From Bradyrhizobium nivariense (GTDB taxonomy: Bacteria > Pseudomonadota > Alphaproteobacteria > Rhizobiales > Xanthobacteraceae), in contig NZ_JARVWW010000001.1 in NCBI RefSeq assembly GCF_029846715.1, positions 682,001-746,000 on the forward strand: a stretch of 64,000 nt of DNA, in the 5' to 3' direction. The notes below the pieces were generated by a model. It ran no database searches and had not been told where the DNA came from. It saw only the letters and a program-made list of their open reading frames with translations. The position numbers and the translations under genes were made by a program. This document shows positions 25,042 to 33,033 of this stretch, piece after piece (the first letter of the stretch is position 1; every line of letters starts with the position of its first letter).

Positions 25042-25305
25042 ATGGATGAGCGGCGGGATATCCTCAACGAAATCGGCCGCATCGCTGTGAGGTTGGCTGC
25101 CGCCGAAGCTGTTGTTGTGCAAGTCACTGCACCACTTTTGGAAGCTGTTGAGCCTGGACTAGCTCACGAACTGATCCAAACGATCAGAGCTGGTTTGAGC
25201 ATTCCGACGCACAATGAATTCCAAAGCCTTGCCGCTGACGAATATTTTCAACGATTGGGCGACAGCATTGAAGCGCGGGTTCGGGCGAAGATCGCCGGGC
25301 GCTGA
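25042..25305 (+). CDS. Hypothetical protein following the tape measure
   Basis: 87 residues from ATG 25042, directly after the tape-measure stop. MDERRDILNEIGRIAVRLAA, then a helical middle ending IEARVRAKIAGR. It may be a small tail-assembly or cargo protein. Unknown family. The gap to 25482 holds a T-rich stretch and the inverted repeat at 25424-25455. Confidence 0.55.
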   Translation: MDERRDILNEIGRIAVRLAAAEAVVVQVTAPLLEAVEPGLAHELIQTIRAGLSIPTHNEFQSLAADEYFQRLGDSIEARVRAKIAGR

Positions 25306-25423
25306 ACCGGGAAACTTTCGCTAGAGGAGCGGGTACATTCCCGGTCCGCACCCGGTTTATGTATCTGTTTTTGCTTAGTATTTTTCTTGCTTTTGGCTGG
25401 GGGCGCACGTAAGTGTTTAAGCA

Positions 25424-25455
25424 GACCGGTTCGCGGGTGCAACCACGAACCGGTC
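25424..25455. promoter_or_regulatory. 10-bp inverted repeat
   Basis: GACCGGTTCG (25424-25433) and CGAACCGGTC (25446-25455), perfect, 12-base loop, 27 bases before the next ATG. Could be an operator or the stem of an upstream terminator. Confidence 0.5.
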
Positions 25456-25482
25456 CTAATCTCTAGCAACGGATCTGACCCA

Positions 25483-26139
25483 ATGCCAAAGACTAATCGA
25501 AAGCATATCACGCCCCGCGGCGCCGCGTCTCCGACAGTAAATAAGGGCCGCGTGCTAGGTCAGGAAATCATCCCGCCGCGCGCCGACGATCGCCCCGAAA
25601 TTCGTACGATGACGGTTGAACAGCAGCGCAGCTGTCTCGACGGTCAGTCGCATGACTTCGTCCTGCGCGTCGTCGAAGATGGCACGCGCAACAAGTACGG
25701 CAAGCCGCGGACGTCATGCGTCGTCGTTAATCCGAACCTCGCCGACGTCGGGTCCGATGAAGTCACGGACAAGCCCGGCGCCAACGCGGACGGCTATCGC
25801 GTCAGCACAAACGAAGCGCTGTTCCTGCGCTGCGTCCTGCAATGCCAGAACGATTACGGGATCAAGCCGCCGGCTGAACTCGGCCTTCCGCGGTCAATCG
25901 GCCTTGTCGTCGATTACGACTATGTCAAGCGCCTGATGTTTACGAAGATGCTTCGCGAGGAAGACAACACGCCAGACGGGCTAACGAAGCACCGCGAGCG
26001 CGTGAAGAAGGCGCTCAAGTCAGAGCGAACGCACTTGATGGAAGTCGGCGTTGTCGGCTCCGACGATCCATTCGTTTGGTGGACGGGAAAGCCGGTGAAC
26101 GGCGTCCGCGAGACGAACAAAAATCGTTCGGTGGCATGA
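25483..26139 (+). CDS. Island hypothetical protein
   Basis: 218 residues from ATG 25483 (MPKTNRKHITPRGAASP). It shows a basic N-terminus, then VVVNPNLADVGSD, VDYDYVKRLMFTKMLREEDN and a C-terminal segment HLMEVGVVGSDDPFVWWTGK with KRERV-type basic helix (KHRERVKKALKSE). Possibly a DNA-binding or replication-accessory protein; no catalytic motif recognised. The next gene overlaps its stop by four bases. Confidence 0.55.
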   Translation: MPKTNRKHITPRGAASPTVNKGRVLGQEIIPPRADDRPEIRTMTVEQQRSCLDGQSHDFVLRVVEDGTRNKYGKPRTSCVVVNPNLADVGSDEVTDKPGANADGYRVSTNEALFLRCVLQCQNDYGIKPPAELGLPRSIGLVVDYDYVKRLMFTKMLREEDNTPDGLTKHRERVKKALKSERTHLMEVGVVGSDDPFVWWTGKPVNGVRETNKNRSVA

Positions 26140-26465
26140 CGACCGCGGACCGCAACGAACGGATCAAGGTGCTGGCGAAGGTCGCGTTAGCGATCCTTCG
26201 CCGGAACGCTGCCGGTTTCATCGTCGAGACACCCGACGGCCGGGCACGCGTTTACGACCTCCGACACAACGAAATGACGCTCTCGCTGCGTCGGAAGCTC
26301 GACGATCCAGTGCACACCGGGAAACTCGAAATTCGGTTCGACGGCGATCGGGTGTTGTTTGCGGAGTGGAACGACGATGGCTTTGCCAAACGGTCGTACA
26401 GGTCTGGTGATTGGGAAGCGCGGCTACGTCGGTACGATCGGATACCGGCGCTGGCAGGTCGGTAG
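26136..26465 (+). CDS. Hypothetical protein, translationally coupled
   Basis: 109 residues; the ATG overlaps the previous stop (ATGA). MTTADRNERIKVLAKVALAI, then GFIVETPDGRARVYDLRHNE and LEIRFDGDRVLFAEWNDDGF: a short helix plus beta-rich body. Unknown function; likely acts with the preceding gene product. Confidence 0.5.
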   Translation: MTTADRNERIKVLAKVALAILRRNAAGFIVETPDGRARVYDLRHNEMTLSLRRKLDDPVHTGKLEIRFDGDRVLFAEWNDDGFAKRSYRSGDWEARLRRYDRIPALAGR

Positions 26466-26504
26466 AAACGACCACGAGGGAACGCGACGGGCTCCGCGTC
26501 GACG

Positions 26505-26720
26505 GTCCGCCGAACGATCCCCGGGGCGCTTCTCCGCGTCGCGGATTTGGCGGGCTTCAGAAATCTCTTGTTTGGTAAGTCCAGCGTCTCTTGCCGTGGC
26601 AAGGTCTGGGCCTGCGACCTTGGCAAATTGGTTGCCACGCTTACCGCCATGGGCGGCGACTTCGCCCCGCGCCTGCGCAGCGTCGTATTCGTCAGCGAGG
26701 CGCCGCTTCCGCCGGGCGCG
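26505..26720 (-). pseudogene. Truncated 'HEARQIRDAE' family fragment, copy 2
   Basis: Minus-strand reading gives RRLADEYDAAQARGEVAAHG, GPDLATARDAGLTKQEISEA and RQIRDAEKR, then frame breaks. It matches copies at 16170 and 28905. It has no start and no complete C-terminus. The surrounding stretch 26466-26906 shows no intact gene. Confidence 0.5.
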
Positions 26721-26906
26721 CTCCGCACAAAGCGGCGTCTTGTACTAACGCCTGATGGCGCTGCCCGACCGCGGAATGCAACTAGGTCAGGTTCGCGCTC
26801 CTATCGCTAACCAAGGCGACCCGATATCTTTTCAGTCCTTAAGTTTTTGATCGATCTTTTTAAGAACTCTGCAAATTTAACCGCGCTTCCGGTGGGAGCT
26901 TTGTTC

Positions 26907-27077
26907 ATGCAAATCGATTTGAGGTGCGCCGCGCGCACCGAGGCGAGTGATACTGAGGTGGAGGACTGCCCCACCGATGTTGGAGCTGCGACCAAACCCG
27001 TCGCCGCGAACGACAACAACGAAAAAACGCTCTGGCCGCTCATTCCATTTCCTGACGGTTGGTACGCGACGTCTTGA
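26907..27077 (+). CDS. Small hypothetical protein (IPFPDGWY type)
   Basis: 56 residues from ATG 26907; GGGAG lies about ten bases upstream. Body TEASDTEVEDCPTDVGAATK, then AANDNNEKTLWPLIPFPDGW ending YATS. The AANDN and PFPDGWY strings recur in small proteins of bradyrhizobial islands; role unknown. Confidence 0.5.
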   Translation: MQIDLRCAARTEASDTEVEDCPTDVGAATKPVAANDNNEKTLWPLIPFPDGWYATS

Positions 27078-27254
27078 AGTACGGTCGAGATCGGCGCCAA
27101 CGGCTGCGGCGCTGGTCGCGTCGCGGCGGATCGAACGTTCCGGCTTGCCGATCTTGGCGGCTGTCGGCGGTAAACCGGGCGGCGTTGTCGCCAACTTGGC
27201 GACGATTGCGACCGCCCGCCTTCGTCGGGCGCAGCGCGCGCCGGTCGTGGCACT

Positions 27255-27545
27255 CTAATGGACGAACTCAACCCCGGCGAAACCATCGCGACGCCATATG
27301 AGGCGGCAGGCGAAGCTCGTTCGAAAGTCGTCGAACGATAGGTCGAAGTCGGTCGACGGGATCGGAGTATCTTTTAGCAGGATGCCGGCGCCAAGAACTG
27401 AAAGGTTTCGCATTGCGCAGCGCGTGACTGTCGCATCGCCTGAGAGCGAAAGCATAACTGTCTGGTCGACCGTCTTGCGTGTGACGCGTCGCCGCTCAAC
27501 ACCTGTCCATTCAACAGACACTTCGGCCTCCGAGGCTAGCAGCAT
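27255..27545 (-). CDS. PilZ-domain protein
   Basis: 96 residues. The start is ATG 27545 or the GTG just before it. Single PilZ domain: GVERRRVTRKTVDQTVMLSL carries the RxxxR c-di-GMP motif, then MRNLSVLGAGILLKDT (the D/NxSxxG position as NLSVLGAG) and CRLIWRRDGFAGVEFVH at the end. It is a probable c-di-GMP receptor or degenerate PilZ adaptor. A second PilZ protein is encoded at 32609 in the same island. Confidence 0.75.
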   Translation of the reverse strand: MLLASEAEVSVEWTGVERRRVTRKTVDQTVMLSLSGDATVTRCAMRNLSVLGAGILLKDTPIPSTDFDLSFDDFRTSFACRLIWRRDGFAGVEFVH

Positions 27546-27551
27546 CACATG

Positions 27552-27598
27552 GGCGGGGCCGCCGCTTGTGACGGCGGCGACCCCTTGCCGCGAAGGCG
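27552..27598. repeat. 47-bp palindromic repeat, copy 1
   Basis: GGCGGGGCCGCCGCTTGTGA through CCTTGCCGCGAAGGCG, identical to 29917-29963. Its core GCCGCCG-CTTGTGA-CGGCGGC is a hairpin, then a second small stem CCTTGCCGCGAAGG. The stretch 27599-28199 shows no convincing gene. Confidence 0.75.
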
Positions 27599-28071
27599 GC
27601 GTTTACTCGATACTTCGGCACCATCGCGACTTACAGGATTTGATCGTTGAAGTTATTGGAGGCCAACGTCCTCCGGGGTGTGTGGCTCTTGGTTGCGGAA
27701 GCGCTGAAGAATTGAAGGCGCCGTAATTATAGGAGCGTTCGCGATCTCCCTGATGGATATTGCGAAGTTCTCAGCACGTGGAGCGACGGCTTTTTCAGGC
27801 TACCCCGAAAGTCGTTCGGACCATTACGCGCTCAACGAAGCCGCCATTGATTAGGCCTCTGACATCAATCTCAGCGGCCTGCGTCGCTTCGCGCAGTTGA
27901 ACGGAGTTCAGCGGGCCTTCGTGTGCTGAGCCGCCACACTCTGTCTGCGACGCTGTTTCGCTTCAGTGCCGAGGCGCGCAATCGTCGTGACGACTGCCGC
28001 AAGCAATGCGACCCAGACGCAGACGCCAAAATGACCAATACCAGTTTGCGCAAAGCCGCCTCGCGCTGGTG

Positions 28072-28538
28072 AACGAAGCCGCCGCGCCGAATATCTTGGC
28101 GCGACGACCTCGCCATGGTGAACCCGAACGGGGCAATGTCCGGTGCAAGAGAGGCTAACGCTCCGTAGCCCCGGTGCAATCGAAACCGCGGATTAAGCTT
28201 GATGCCGCCGCGGAAAGTTAAATCGGGAACATACGCTTCTGTGGTGGGCATCGCCACCAGTGCGTCCAGTTCGGCGCCCTTGTCCAGCGACGTCCCGGTG
28301 ACGCGATCTAGATCGGGGCCTAGCGCCTTGGCGCGGGTCGCGTCGCGGGCGACAGCTGTCCGCGACCGGCCGCTTTTCGCGGCCGTATCGTCGACGAACG
28401 CTTCCTGTTTCAAAGTCCCAACTTGGGATTTTGATCGGCGGTCGCCGCCCTTTCGCGTCTCCGGATGCACCGCTTCATAAGCTGCCTTCCGCTTCGCGAT
28501 CAGCTTCGCCCGTTGCGCCGCGGTCAGGTCGCGGCGGA
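28072..28538. repeat. About 460-bp duplicated module, copy 1
   Basis: Same orientation as 30348-30806, with high identity over the first ~180 bases (AACGAAGCCGCCGCGCCGAA onward, including GATTAAGCTTGATGCCGCCG) and looser identity over the ParB-like coding part. The two copies are 2.3 kb apart and bracket intact genes. Confidence 0.75.
28200..28538 (-). pseudogene. ParB-like C-terminal fragment, copy 1
   Basis: Minus-strand reading: RRDLTAAQRAKLIAKRKAAY, EAVHPETRKGGDRRSKSQ, VDDTAAKSGRSRTAVARDAT, GPDLDRVTGTSLDKGAELDA, LVAMP. This is the central/C-terminal part of ParB-like nuclease-domain proteins of phages and plasmids (HPETxxG, GTSLDKGxELDAL). The N-terminal ParB domain is missing and the 3' end runs into unrelated sequence. 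Confidence 0.6.
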
Positions 28539-28585
28539 AGACCTCTTCCGCATCAGCGCTTGATCGCCGCCGGGGTCCGCTTGCT

Positions 28586-28798
28586 CTACTTGGTGGAGCT
28601 CATCAGCGCGAAGCCGACGAAGGCCAGGATCGCGACCGCGGCGGCCACGACGATCAGCTTCAGGAAGAGCGTCCCGGCTATGTCGATCGCCCGGGAGAAC
28701 TGTTTCCCGGCGGTCGGGGAAATCCAGCCGATGACGATGCGGATCGCTAAAAGGACGATCGCGCCGGCGACAGCGAGGATTACTATGATTGGTAACAT
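28586..28798 (-). CDS. Small two-helix membrane protein
   Basis: 70 residues from ATG 28798. Two hydrophobic segments: MLPIIVILAVAGAIVLLAIR and LFLKLIVVAAAVAILAFVGF, joined by a polar loop (WISPTAGKQFSRAIDI). Could be holin-like in outline, but there is no lysis cassette nearby, so the role is open. Confidence 0.5.
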   Translation of the reverse strand: MLPIIVILAVAGAIVLLAIRIVIGWISPTAGKQFSRAIDIAGTLFLKLIVVAAAVAILAFVGFALMSSTK

Positions 28799-28904
28799 CA
28801 GCCCCCTGCAATACTCCGGAGGCAGCCGGGTTTGCACCATCGGACATTACACTCGGGATTGACGCGAGGCATTCTCCCGCGGTGGTTTTCCCCGTATAAT
28901 GCCG

Positions 28905-29160
28905 CCTAGCGATGCCCGGGTCGCGCTTCTCCGCGTCGCGGATTTGGCGAGCTTCGTGGATTTCGTATCCCGTCAAACCGACGTCTGCGGCTGTCGCTTT
29001 CCCGGCGTTGCGCTTGTCAACGCCGGGGCCTCTTCGCAACGTGTCTCCGCTTCTCGCGATCTCTCCGCGTTCCTGCGCAGCGTCGTATTCGTCAGCGAGC
29101 CGGCGCTTCGCCTGCGCCTCGATATCAAGCGCGTCGGCCTGCGCGCGATAGGCACACCGA
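28905..29160 (-). pseudogene. Truncated 'HEARQIRDAE' family fragment, copy 3
   Basis: Minus-strand reading: RAQADALDIEAQAKRRLADE, YDAAQERGEIARSG, AADVGLTGYEIHEARQIRDA, EKRDPGIARR, then unrelated sequence. It lies 370 bases upstream, on the same strand, of the ParB-like C-terminal fragment at 28200-28538, with a membrane-protein gene between. The two fragments may derive from one ancestral gene region. Confidence 0.5.
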
Positions 29161-29240
29161 AATTTTCCGAGACTAGGAACACTATTCGGAGCCGCGCGGT
29201 TCTTCCTCGTTAGAGGGCAGGAATTGCGGAGTATTCTTCG

Positions 29241-29462
29241 ATGGCTACCCAGATCGTGATGGACCACACAGGCGACAGCAGACATTTTTTTGAGCACGAC
29301 GACCCGAAGGGGTTGGCCGCGGCTGAACGGCGCTTCAAGGAGCTAACCGGTCAGGGATTTACCGCTGCCACCCGGGCGGCGGCCGGCGATCTCAAGGTCA
29401 CGCGGTCATTTGATCCGACTGCGGATGAGACGCTGTTCTACCCGCGCCTTGTCGGCGGCTAG
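29241..29462 (+). CDS. Conserved hypothetical protein
   Basis: 73 residues, ATG 29241 with GGAG upstream. MATQIVMDHTGDSRHFFEHD, then AAERRFKELTGQGFTAATRA and VTRSFDPTADETLFYPRLVG. The combination resembles small rhizobial proteins occurring with other accessory genes; function unknown. It is followed 21 bases later by another hypothetical gene, probably in one operon. Confidence 0.65.
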   Translation: MATQIVMDHTGDSRHFFEHDDPKGLAAAERRFKELTGQGFTAATRAAAGDLKVTRSFDPTADETLFYPRLVGG

Positions 29463-29483
29463 CCACCCTCGTGGGCACGGCAA

Positions 29484-29909
29484 ATGGTTTTGTTCAGACG
29501 CAGGAGCGTCGGCAGTAGTGCGCGTTTGCGTGCCCTGCGTTCGCTCTATTTGACCTTCATCGAGCAAAATGGCCCGGAAGCGCGTGCGCGGCGTCTTCTG
29601 CGCGATTGGCTATCTCCGGATCAGCGTGCGCAGTTTGATGACGAGGGTTATTTCGAAGTCACGGGCTCTCACACCGGTCGACGGTATCGAATTCATCAGG
29701 GCACCATGGGCAATGTTTTGGAGCTTGATGAAGAAAGACAGCCTAAGACCGGGTGGTGTTTCATTCCCGAACGGCCGCTGGCAGTTGGCGACGTGATGCT
29801 CGCCCAGAAGATCGCGCTCGAAACCGACGAAGCCGCAGTGCTCGCGCTTGCCCGCCGGTTTTCTCCGAGACTGCCATCCCTGCCCCGAGTAGTGCGGCGT
29901 GCTTACTAG
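29484..29909 (+). CDS. Conserved hypothetical protein
   Basis: 141 residues from ATG 29484. Arginine-rich start (MVLFRRRSVGSSARLRALRS), then LLRDWLSPDQRAQFDDEGYF, EVTGSHTGRRYRIHQGTMGN and GWCFIPERPLAVGDVMLAQK, ending IALETDEAAVLALARRF. This family is widespread in rhizobia, often in accessory regions, with no known activity. The G-Y-F-x-V-x-G-S-x-T-G-R-x-Y-x-I pattern suggests a small beta fold. Confidence 0.65.
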   Translation: MVLFRRRSVGSSARLRALRSLYLTFIEQNGPEARARRLLRDWLSPDQRAQFDDEGYFEVTGSHTGRRYRIHQGTMGNVLELDEERQPKTGWCFIPERPLAVGDVMLAQKIALETDEAAVLALARRFSPRLPSLPRVVRRAY

Positions 29910-29916
29910 GCCGCAC

Positions 29917-29963
29917 GGCGGGGCCGCCGCTTGTGACGGCGGCGACCCCTTGCCGCGAAGGCG
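29917..29963. repeat. 47-bp palindromic repeat, copy 2
   Basis: Identical to 27552-27598, same orientation, immediately after the stop codon of the preceding gene. Could serve as its transcription terminator. Confidence 0.75.
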
Positions 29964-30062
29964 CCGTTACGCGAGACGAGGACGACTTCGCGACTGCATC
30001 CAGCATCGGGTCCGCTGTCGGCCGGCGCAAGAACATCCGCGCGTTAGTGTTACTTGGGCCGC

Positions 30063-30392
30063 TTAACGGTGCCCTGATGGCGTGACGGATTGGTCCCGCG
30101 CGACGATCGCTTCAACACGTTGCAGGGTCCGCGCGAATTCAGATCGAAGGTGTCGAGCGTGCGCCGCATCTTTTGGCTCTGAGAGAAAAGCAATCTTCAC
30201 GAGAAAGCTGTTCAATCGCGATGTGACGAGAAGATTGTGAGAGTGTTGCGAGCGCAAGTTCGTGATCTGTCGTCGCATCTCAACGAGATCGAACCGGTCA
30301 TCGTCGGGCTTATTCGCCAAATGAAGCTCGCACCGTTGTGGCGGATAAACGAAGCCGCCGCGCCGAATATCTTGGCACGACGGCCTCGCCAT
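30063..30392 (-). CDS. Hypothetical protein spanning a duplication junction
   Basis: 109 residues. The first ~17 residues (MARPSCQDIRRGGFVYP) lie in the duplicated module and match the other copy (MARSSRQDIRRGGFVHQ). The rest (DRFDLVEMRRQITNLRSQHS, SFLVKIAFLSEPKDAAHARH, LRSEFARTLQRVEAI) looks like a helical protein of its own. It may be the C-terminal piece of a gene cut by the duplication. Confidence 0.3.
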   Translation of the reverse strand: MARPSCQDIRRGGFVYPPQRCELHLANKPDDDRFDLVEMRRQITNLRSQHSHNLLVTSRLNSFLVKIAFLSEPKDAAHARHLRSEFARTLQRVEAIVARDQSVTPSGHR

Positions 30393-30806
30393 GGTGAACC
30401 CGAACGGGGCAATGTCCGGTGCAGAGAGGTTAGCGCTCCGTAGCTCCGGTGCAATCGAAGACGCGGATTAAGCTTGATGCCGCCGCGGAAAGTTAAATCT
30501 GGAACAAACGCTGCTGTGGGCGACAGCACGCCAGCGCGCCAGTTCGGCGCCCTTGTCCAAGGACGTCCCCGCGACGCGGTCCAGATCGGGGCCAAGACGC
30601 TTAGCGCGGGTGGCGTCAGCCTTGACGGAGGCGATTGACCGCCCTGATTTCGCTGCGGTCTCTTTCGCAAAAGAGCCAATGTTTGGCTCTTTTCTTCCGG
30701 TTCGCCCGGCTGCGCCGTGCTTTGTCTCCGGATGCACAGCCTCATAAGCCGCCTTCCGCTTCGTGATCAGCTTCGCCCGCTGCGCCGGCGTCAGGTCGCG
30801 ACGGAT
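30348..30806. repeat. About 460-bp duplicated module, copy 2
   Basis: Direct repeat of 28072-28538. Contains a second, more diverged ParB-like fragment on the minus strand. Confidence 0.75.
30480..30806 (-). pseudogene. ParB-like C-terminal fragment, copy 2
   Basis: Minus-strand reading: RRDLTPAQRAKLITKRKAAY, EAVHPETKHGAAGRTGRK, FAKETAAKSGRSIASVKADA, GPDLDRVAGTSLDKGAELAR, then a break. Same family as 28200-28538 but with different intervening residues, so the copies diverged for some time or came from separate elements. Confidence 0.6.
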
Positions 30807-30810
30807 CGTC

Positions 30811-31032
30811 CTATTGGTCAGGATTGCCGATATCGAACGCGCCTAGACGGTAATCTTCGCCGACCGCTCGCTCGTCCGCCATTTGGGTGATCAAGGTGAA
30901 CGTCGCGTCGGGGTAACGCGTCCACACTTCAATGTCCTCTGACGTGACGTTTAGATATCCGAAAAAGCACTTATATCGACCCGGCTCCGTCACCCGGCCG
31001 ATTTTGTCCCAATTGATCTTGTTAACGCGCAT
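30811..31032 (-). CDS. Conserved hypothetical protein
   Basis: 73 residues. The ATG at 31032 has GGAG seven bases upstream. MRVNKINWDKIGRVTEPGRY, then KCFFGYLNVTSEDIEVWTRY and DATFTLITQMADERAVGEDY. Small, mixed alpha/beta, no cysteine clusters. It lies immediately after the neighbouring gene (two bases). Unknown role. Confidence 0.55.
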   Translation of the reverse strand: MRVNKINWDKIGRVTEPGRYKCFFGYLNVTSEDIEVWTRYPDATFTLITQMADERAVGEDYRLGAFDIGNPDQ

Positions 31033-31034
31033 CG

Positions 31035-31268
31035 CTAGCTCCACTCGTTCTCAGGCAGCGAACCGGGCGGAGGTTTAAGGTCTTCGAGGCCGGCTTCGAT
31101 CACCGCCAATTCCTCTTGGACTGCTTTGGCCGCGTTTTCTGGGTTGATGCCCGACACGGCTTGCAGCTGGTCGAGCACCTTGCGACGATGTGCCAGCAAG
31201 TCGACCAGAGCGCGTCGGTCCCGCACCTTCACGTAGCTAGCGACGATCAGTTCCATGGCCTTTGACAC
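31035..31268 (-). CDS. Hypothetical helical protein
   Basis: 77 residues. GTG 31268 has GGGAAG upstream; an internal ATG at 31256 is the alternative. MSKAMELIVASYVKVRDRRA, then LVDLLAHRRKVLDQLQAVSG and EELAVIEAGLEDLKPPPGSL. A single long helical hairpin, perhaps a small adaptor. Probably co-transcribed with the next gene. Confidence 0.55.
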   Translation of the reverse strand: MSKAMELIVASYVKVRDRRALVDLLAHRRKVLDQLQAVSGINPENAAKAVQEELAVIEAGLEDLKPPPGSLPENEWS

Positions 31269-31295
31269 GTTCGTCGCTTCCCAGCGGTTTGCGGA

Positions 31296-31559
31296 TTATC
31301 GGGGGCGGCTAAGTTCTGTCAGACCGGCTTCGGTCATACGATATTCGACACCTTCGCCGGTTGAGCGTCGCTCCATCCATCCGTTTCGTAAAAGAGCGAG
31401 CGTTGTTCCGGGGTGATCGGGAAGCTTCGAAGAAGACACCCAGTCGCGGTCACGAAGAGGATCAAGCATTTGCCGGTGATACTGATTAAAAAGCGGCCTG
31501 CGCTTTTCCTGCCCACCGATGTCTTGGCGTATCGTTTCAAGCGGGCGTTCGGTTTCCAT
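31296..31559 (-). CDS. Hypothetical winged-helix protein
   Basis: 87 residues from ATG 31559 (METERPLETIRQDIGGQEKR). The second half (SSKLPDHPGTTLALLRNGWM, then ERRSTGEGVEYRMTEAGLTE) reads as a winged helix with a recognition helix and a beta wing. It may be a transcription regulator for the two genes downstream, 27 bases away. Confidence 0.5.
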   Translation of the reverse strand: METERPLETIRQDIGGQEKRRPLFNQYHRQMLDPLRDRDWVSSSKLPDHPGTTLALLRNGWMERRSTGEGVEYRMTEAGLTELSRPR

Positions 31560-31858
31560 GGCCGTTTGTTGCCATCGCATCGTTTACGATCAGTTACGGA
31601 TCGGGAACAGCCGGCAATCTTTTCTAAATGGTTTCATGGATATTGTTCTGCGGCATGGATCACGAGGACGCATCTGCTTGGTTCGTTCCGGCTCTCAGGC
31701 GAAGCTACGCTCGTCTAGCAGCGTGGATGACGCGCGGTAATCGCGCGCCTGAGCCCAGCCGCTTGCCGGCGCCGCCGCGCTCAGAGCGGCCAGCTCGCTT
31801 TCCCGACCTGCCGCGGCGGCCAGCGCCGCCGCGCATTTAGGTAATGCAGGCATCGCGA

Positions 31859-32071
31859 ATGACGAACGATCGCACATCGACGCGTCCGTGGTTGCCGGAC
31901 GAAGAGGCGGAATTGCTCTCGCTATCTGGCGCAGGTGCCTCAGCGGAGGAGCTCGGCGAACGGCTAGGCCGCACCCGCCAAGCGGTTTACGCTCGCTTGC
32001 AGCGCTTTCAAAAACAGCGGGGGCGAGCGAGTAGGACGAGTGGGAAATTCTTTGCTCAGTTACTAGAGTGA
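31859..32071 (+). CDS. Small helix-turn-helix (SANT/GcrA-like) protein
   Basis: 70 residues from ATG 31859. The core WLPDEEAELLSLSGAGASAE, then ELGERLGRTRQAVYARLQRF is a Myb/SANT or GcrA-type three-helix DNA-binding motif (W at start, then R-T-R-Q-A-V recognition helix). It ends in a basic tail. Stand-alone forms are common in rhizobial islands. Confidence 0.65.
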   Translation: MTNDRTSTRPWLPDEEAELLSLSGAGASAEELGERLGRTRQAVYARLQRFQKQRGRASRTSGKFFAQLLE

Positions 32072-32233
32072 TCGGGCGACGGCGATCGATCCCTGAGGTA
32101 GCAAGATCACATCCGCAGCGGAATTAAGGTAGCGATCCGACCGCATCGTCCGTTCGCCCGTGCTACATCGAAGGTTCAATTGCGTCCGCTTCAAAACGCG
32201 CCAAGCTGTAAGCGATCGCATTGAGGTCGACCG

Positions 32234-32413
32234 ATGATCAGCCCGACTGATGACGAATTGAGCGCCGCTGTCACGGCCGCCATTGAGCAGTGGAAGACTT
32301 CGCGCCAGCTTCCCCACCTGTCGCCGAACGATTGTGCGACGTTGAATAAGTTGATCATCACCGGACTTCAAACCGTGCTGTTCCAGCGTGGGAAGGCGTT
32401 CGACAAGCGTTAA
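32234..32413 (+). CDS. Small hypothetical protein
   Basis: 59 residues. The ATG at 32234 follows GAGG. MISPTDDELSAAVTAAIEQW, then KTSRQLPHLSPNDCATLNKL and ITGLQTVLFQRGKAFDKR: a compact helical protein. It ends 80 bases before a strong terminator at 32494-32530, consistent with its being a transcribed gene. Confidence 0.5.
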   Translation: MISPTDDELSAAVTAAIEQWKTSRQLPHLSPNDCATLNKLIITGLQTVLFQRGKAFDKR

Positions 32414-32493
32414 CCCGACCTCAACCGTTATGGCTGCACGATGTGCCATCGCGGATTGGTGACGAGTACCGCGGGTACGCATGGGCAAACGAG

Positions 32494-32530
32494 AACCCGT
32501 CAGCCCTACGTGGCTGGCGGGTTTTTCTTT
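32494..32530 (+). terminator. Rho-independent terminator
   Basis: AACCCGTCAGCC (32494-32505), loop CTACGT, GGCTGGCGGGTT (32512-32523), then TTTCTTT: one wobble pair and a clear T-run. Confidence 0.85.
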
Positions 32531-32608
32531 AGGGCGCATAGCCGAAGTCCTGCTGCTCGTCAGAGTGATCGCCCACCGCGTGAGAAGGACCGAAGGCAGA
32601 GAGAAACT

Positions 32609-32857
32609 GTGCAGGAACGTCGCAGACAAGAGCGCATCGAGACAAACGAGGTCGCCTACATCTTCGGCGACGGATTGAGCACCTGTTGCCGCGTCGTTGA
32701 CATCACCGATCACGGTGCATCAATCGAGCTGCCCGCATCAGCTGGCCATAGTATCAGAGACCGGTTCAAAGTCATGATTGCGAAGGATCGCGTCGACAGA
32801 AACTGCCGCCTAATCTGGCGTTCAGGCAGCCGTATCGGCGTTGAATTTACGGATTGA
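32609..32857 (+). CDS. PilZ-domain protein
   Basis: 82 residues from GTG 32609. It starts MQERRRQERIETNEVAYIFG (first residue read as Met), carrying the RxxxR motif, then CCRVVDITDHGASIELP (D-x-T-x-x-G-A-S in place of D/NxSxxG) and CRLIWRSGSRIGVEFTD. A stand-alone c-di-GMP-binding-type domain, second in the island. The upstream frame back to 32441 crosses the terminator and is not believed. Confidence 0.7.
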   Translation: MQERRRQERIETNEVAYIFGDGLSTCCRVVDITDHGASIELPASAGHSIRDRFKVMIAKDRVDRNCRLIWRSGSRIGVEFTD

Positions 32858-33033
32858 CGTGTAGGGATCGCAGAACGGTTGATCGTCTTCCTTGTCGCCT
32901 TCGCGAGCGAAACTAGCATCTTAACATGGGCCAACTCCGCGGATACAGACGTCGCATTCCTCGCCTGAGCAAAGGATCACCTGCATTGGCTTGGGATGGA
33001 TCAGCTCCGGTTCGGCTTTCGCTCGTGTCCGAA

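Noticed and set aside
27298..27726. 142-codon plus-strand frame over the PilZ gene and palindromic repeat
   Set aside because: Antisense to the PilZ gene in its first half and includes the palindromic repeat; no family pattern.
31695..31877. 60-codon minus-strand alanine-rich frame
   Set aside because: No ribosome site, opposite a divergent helix-turn-helix gene; low complexity.
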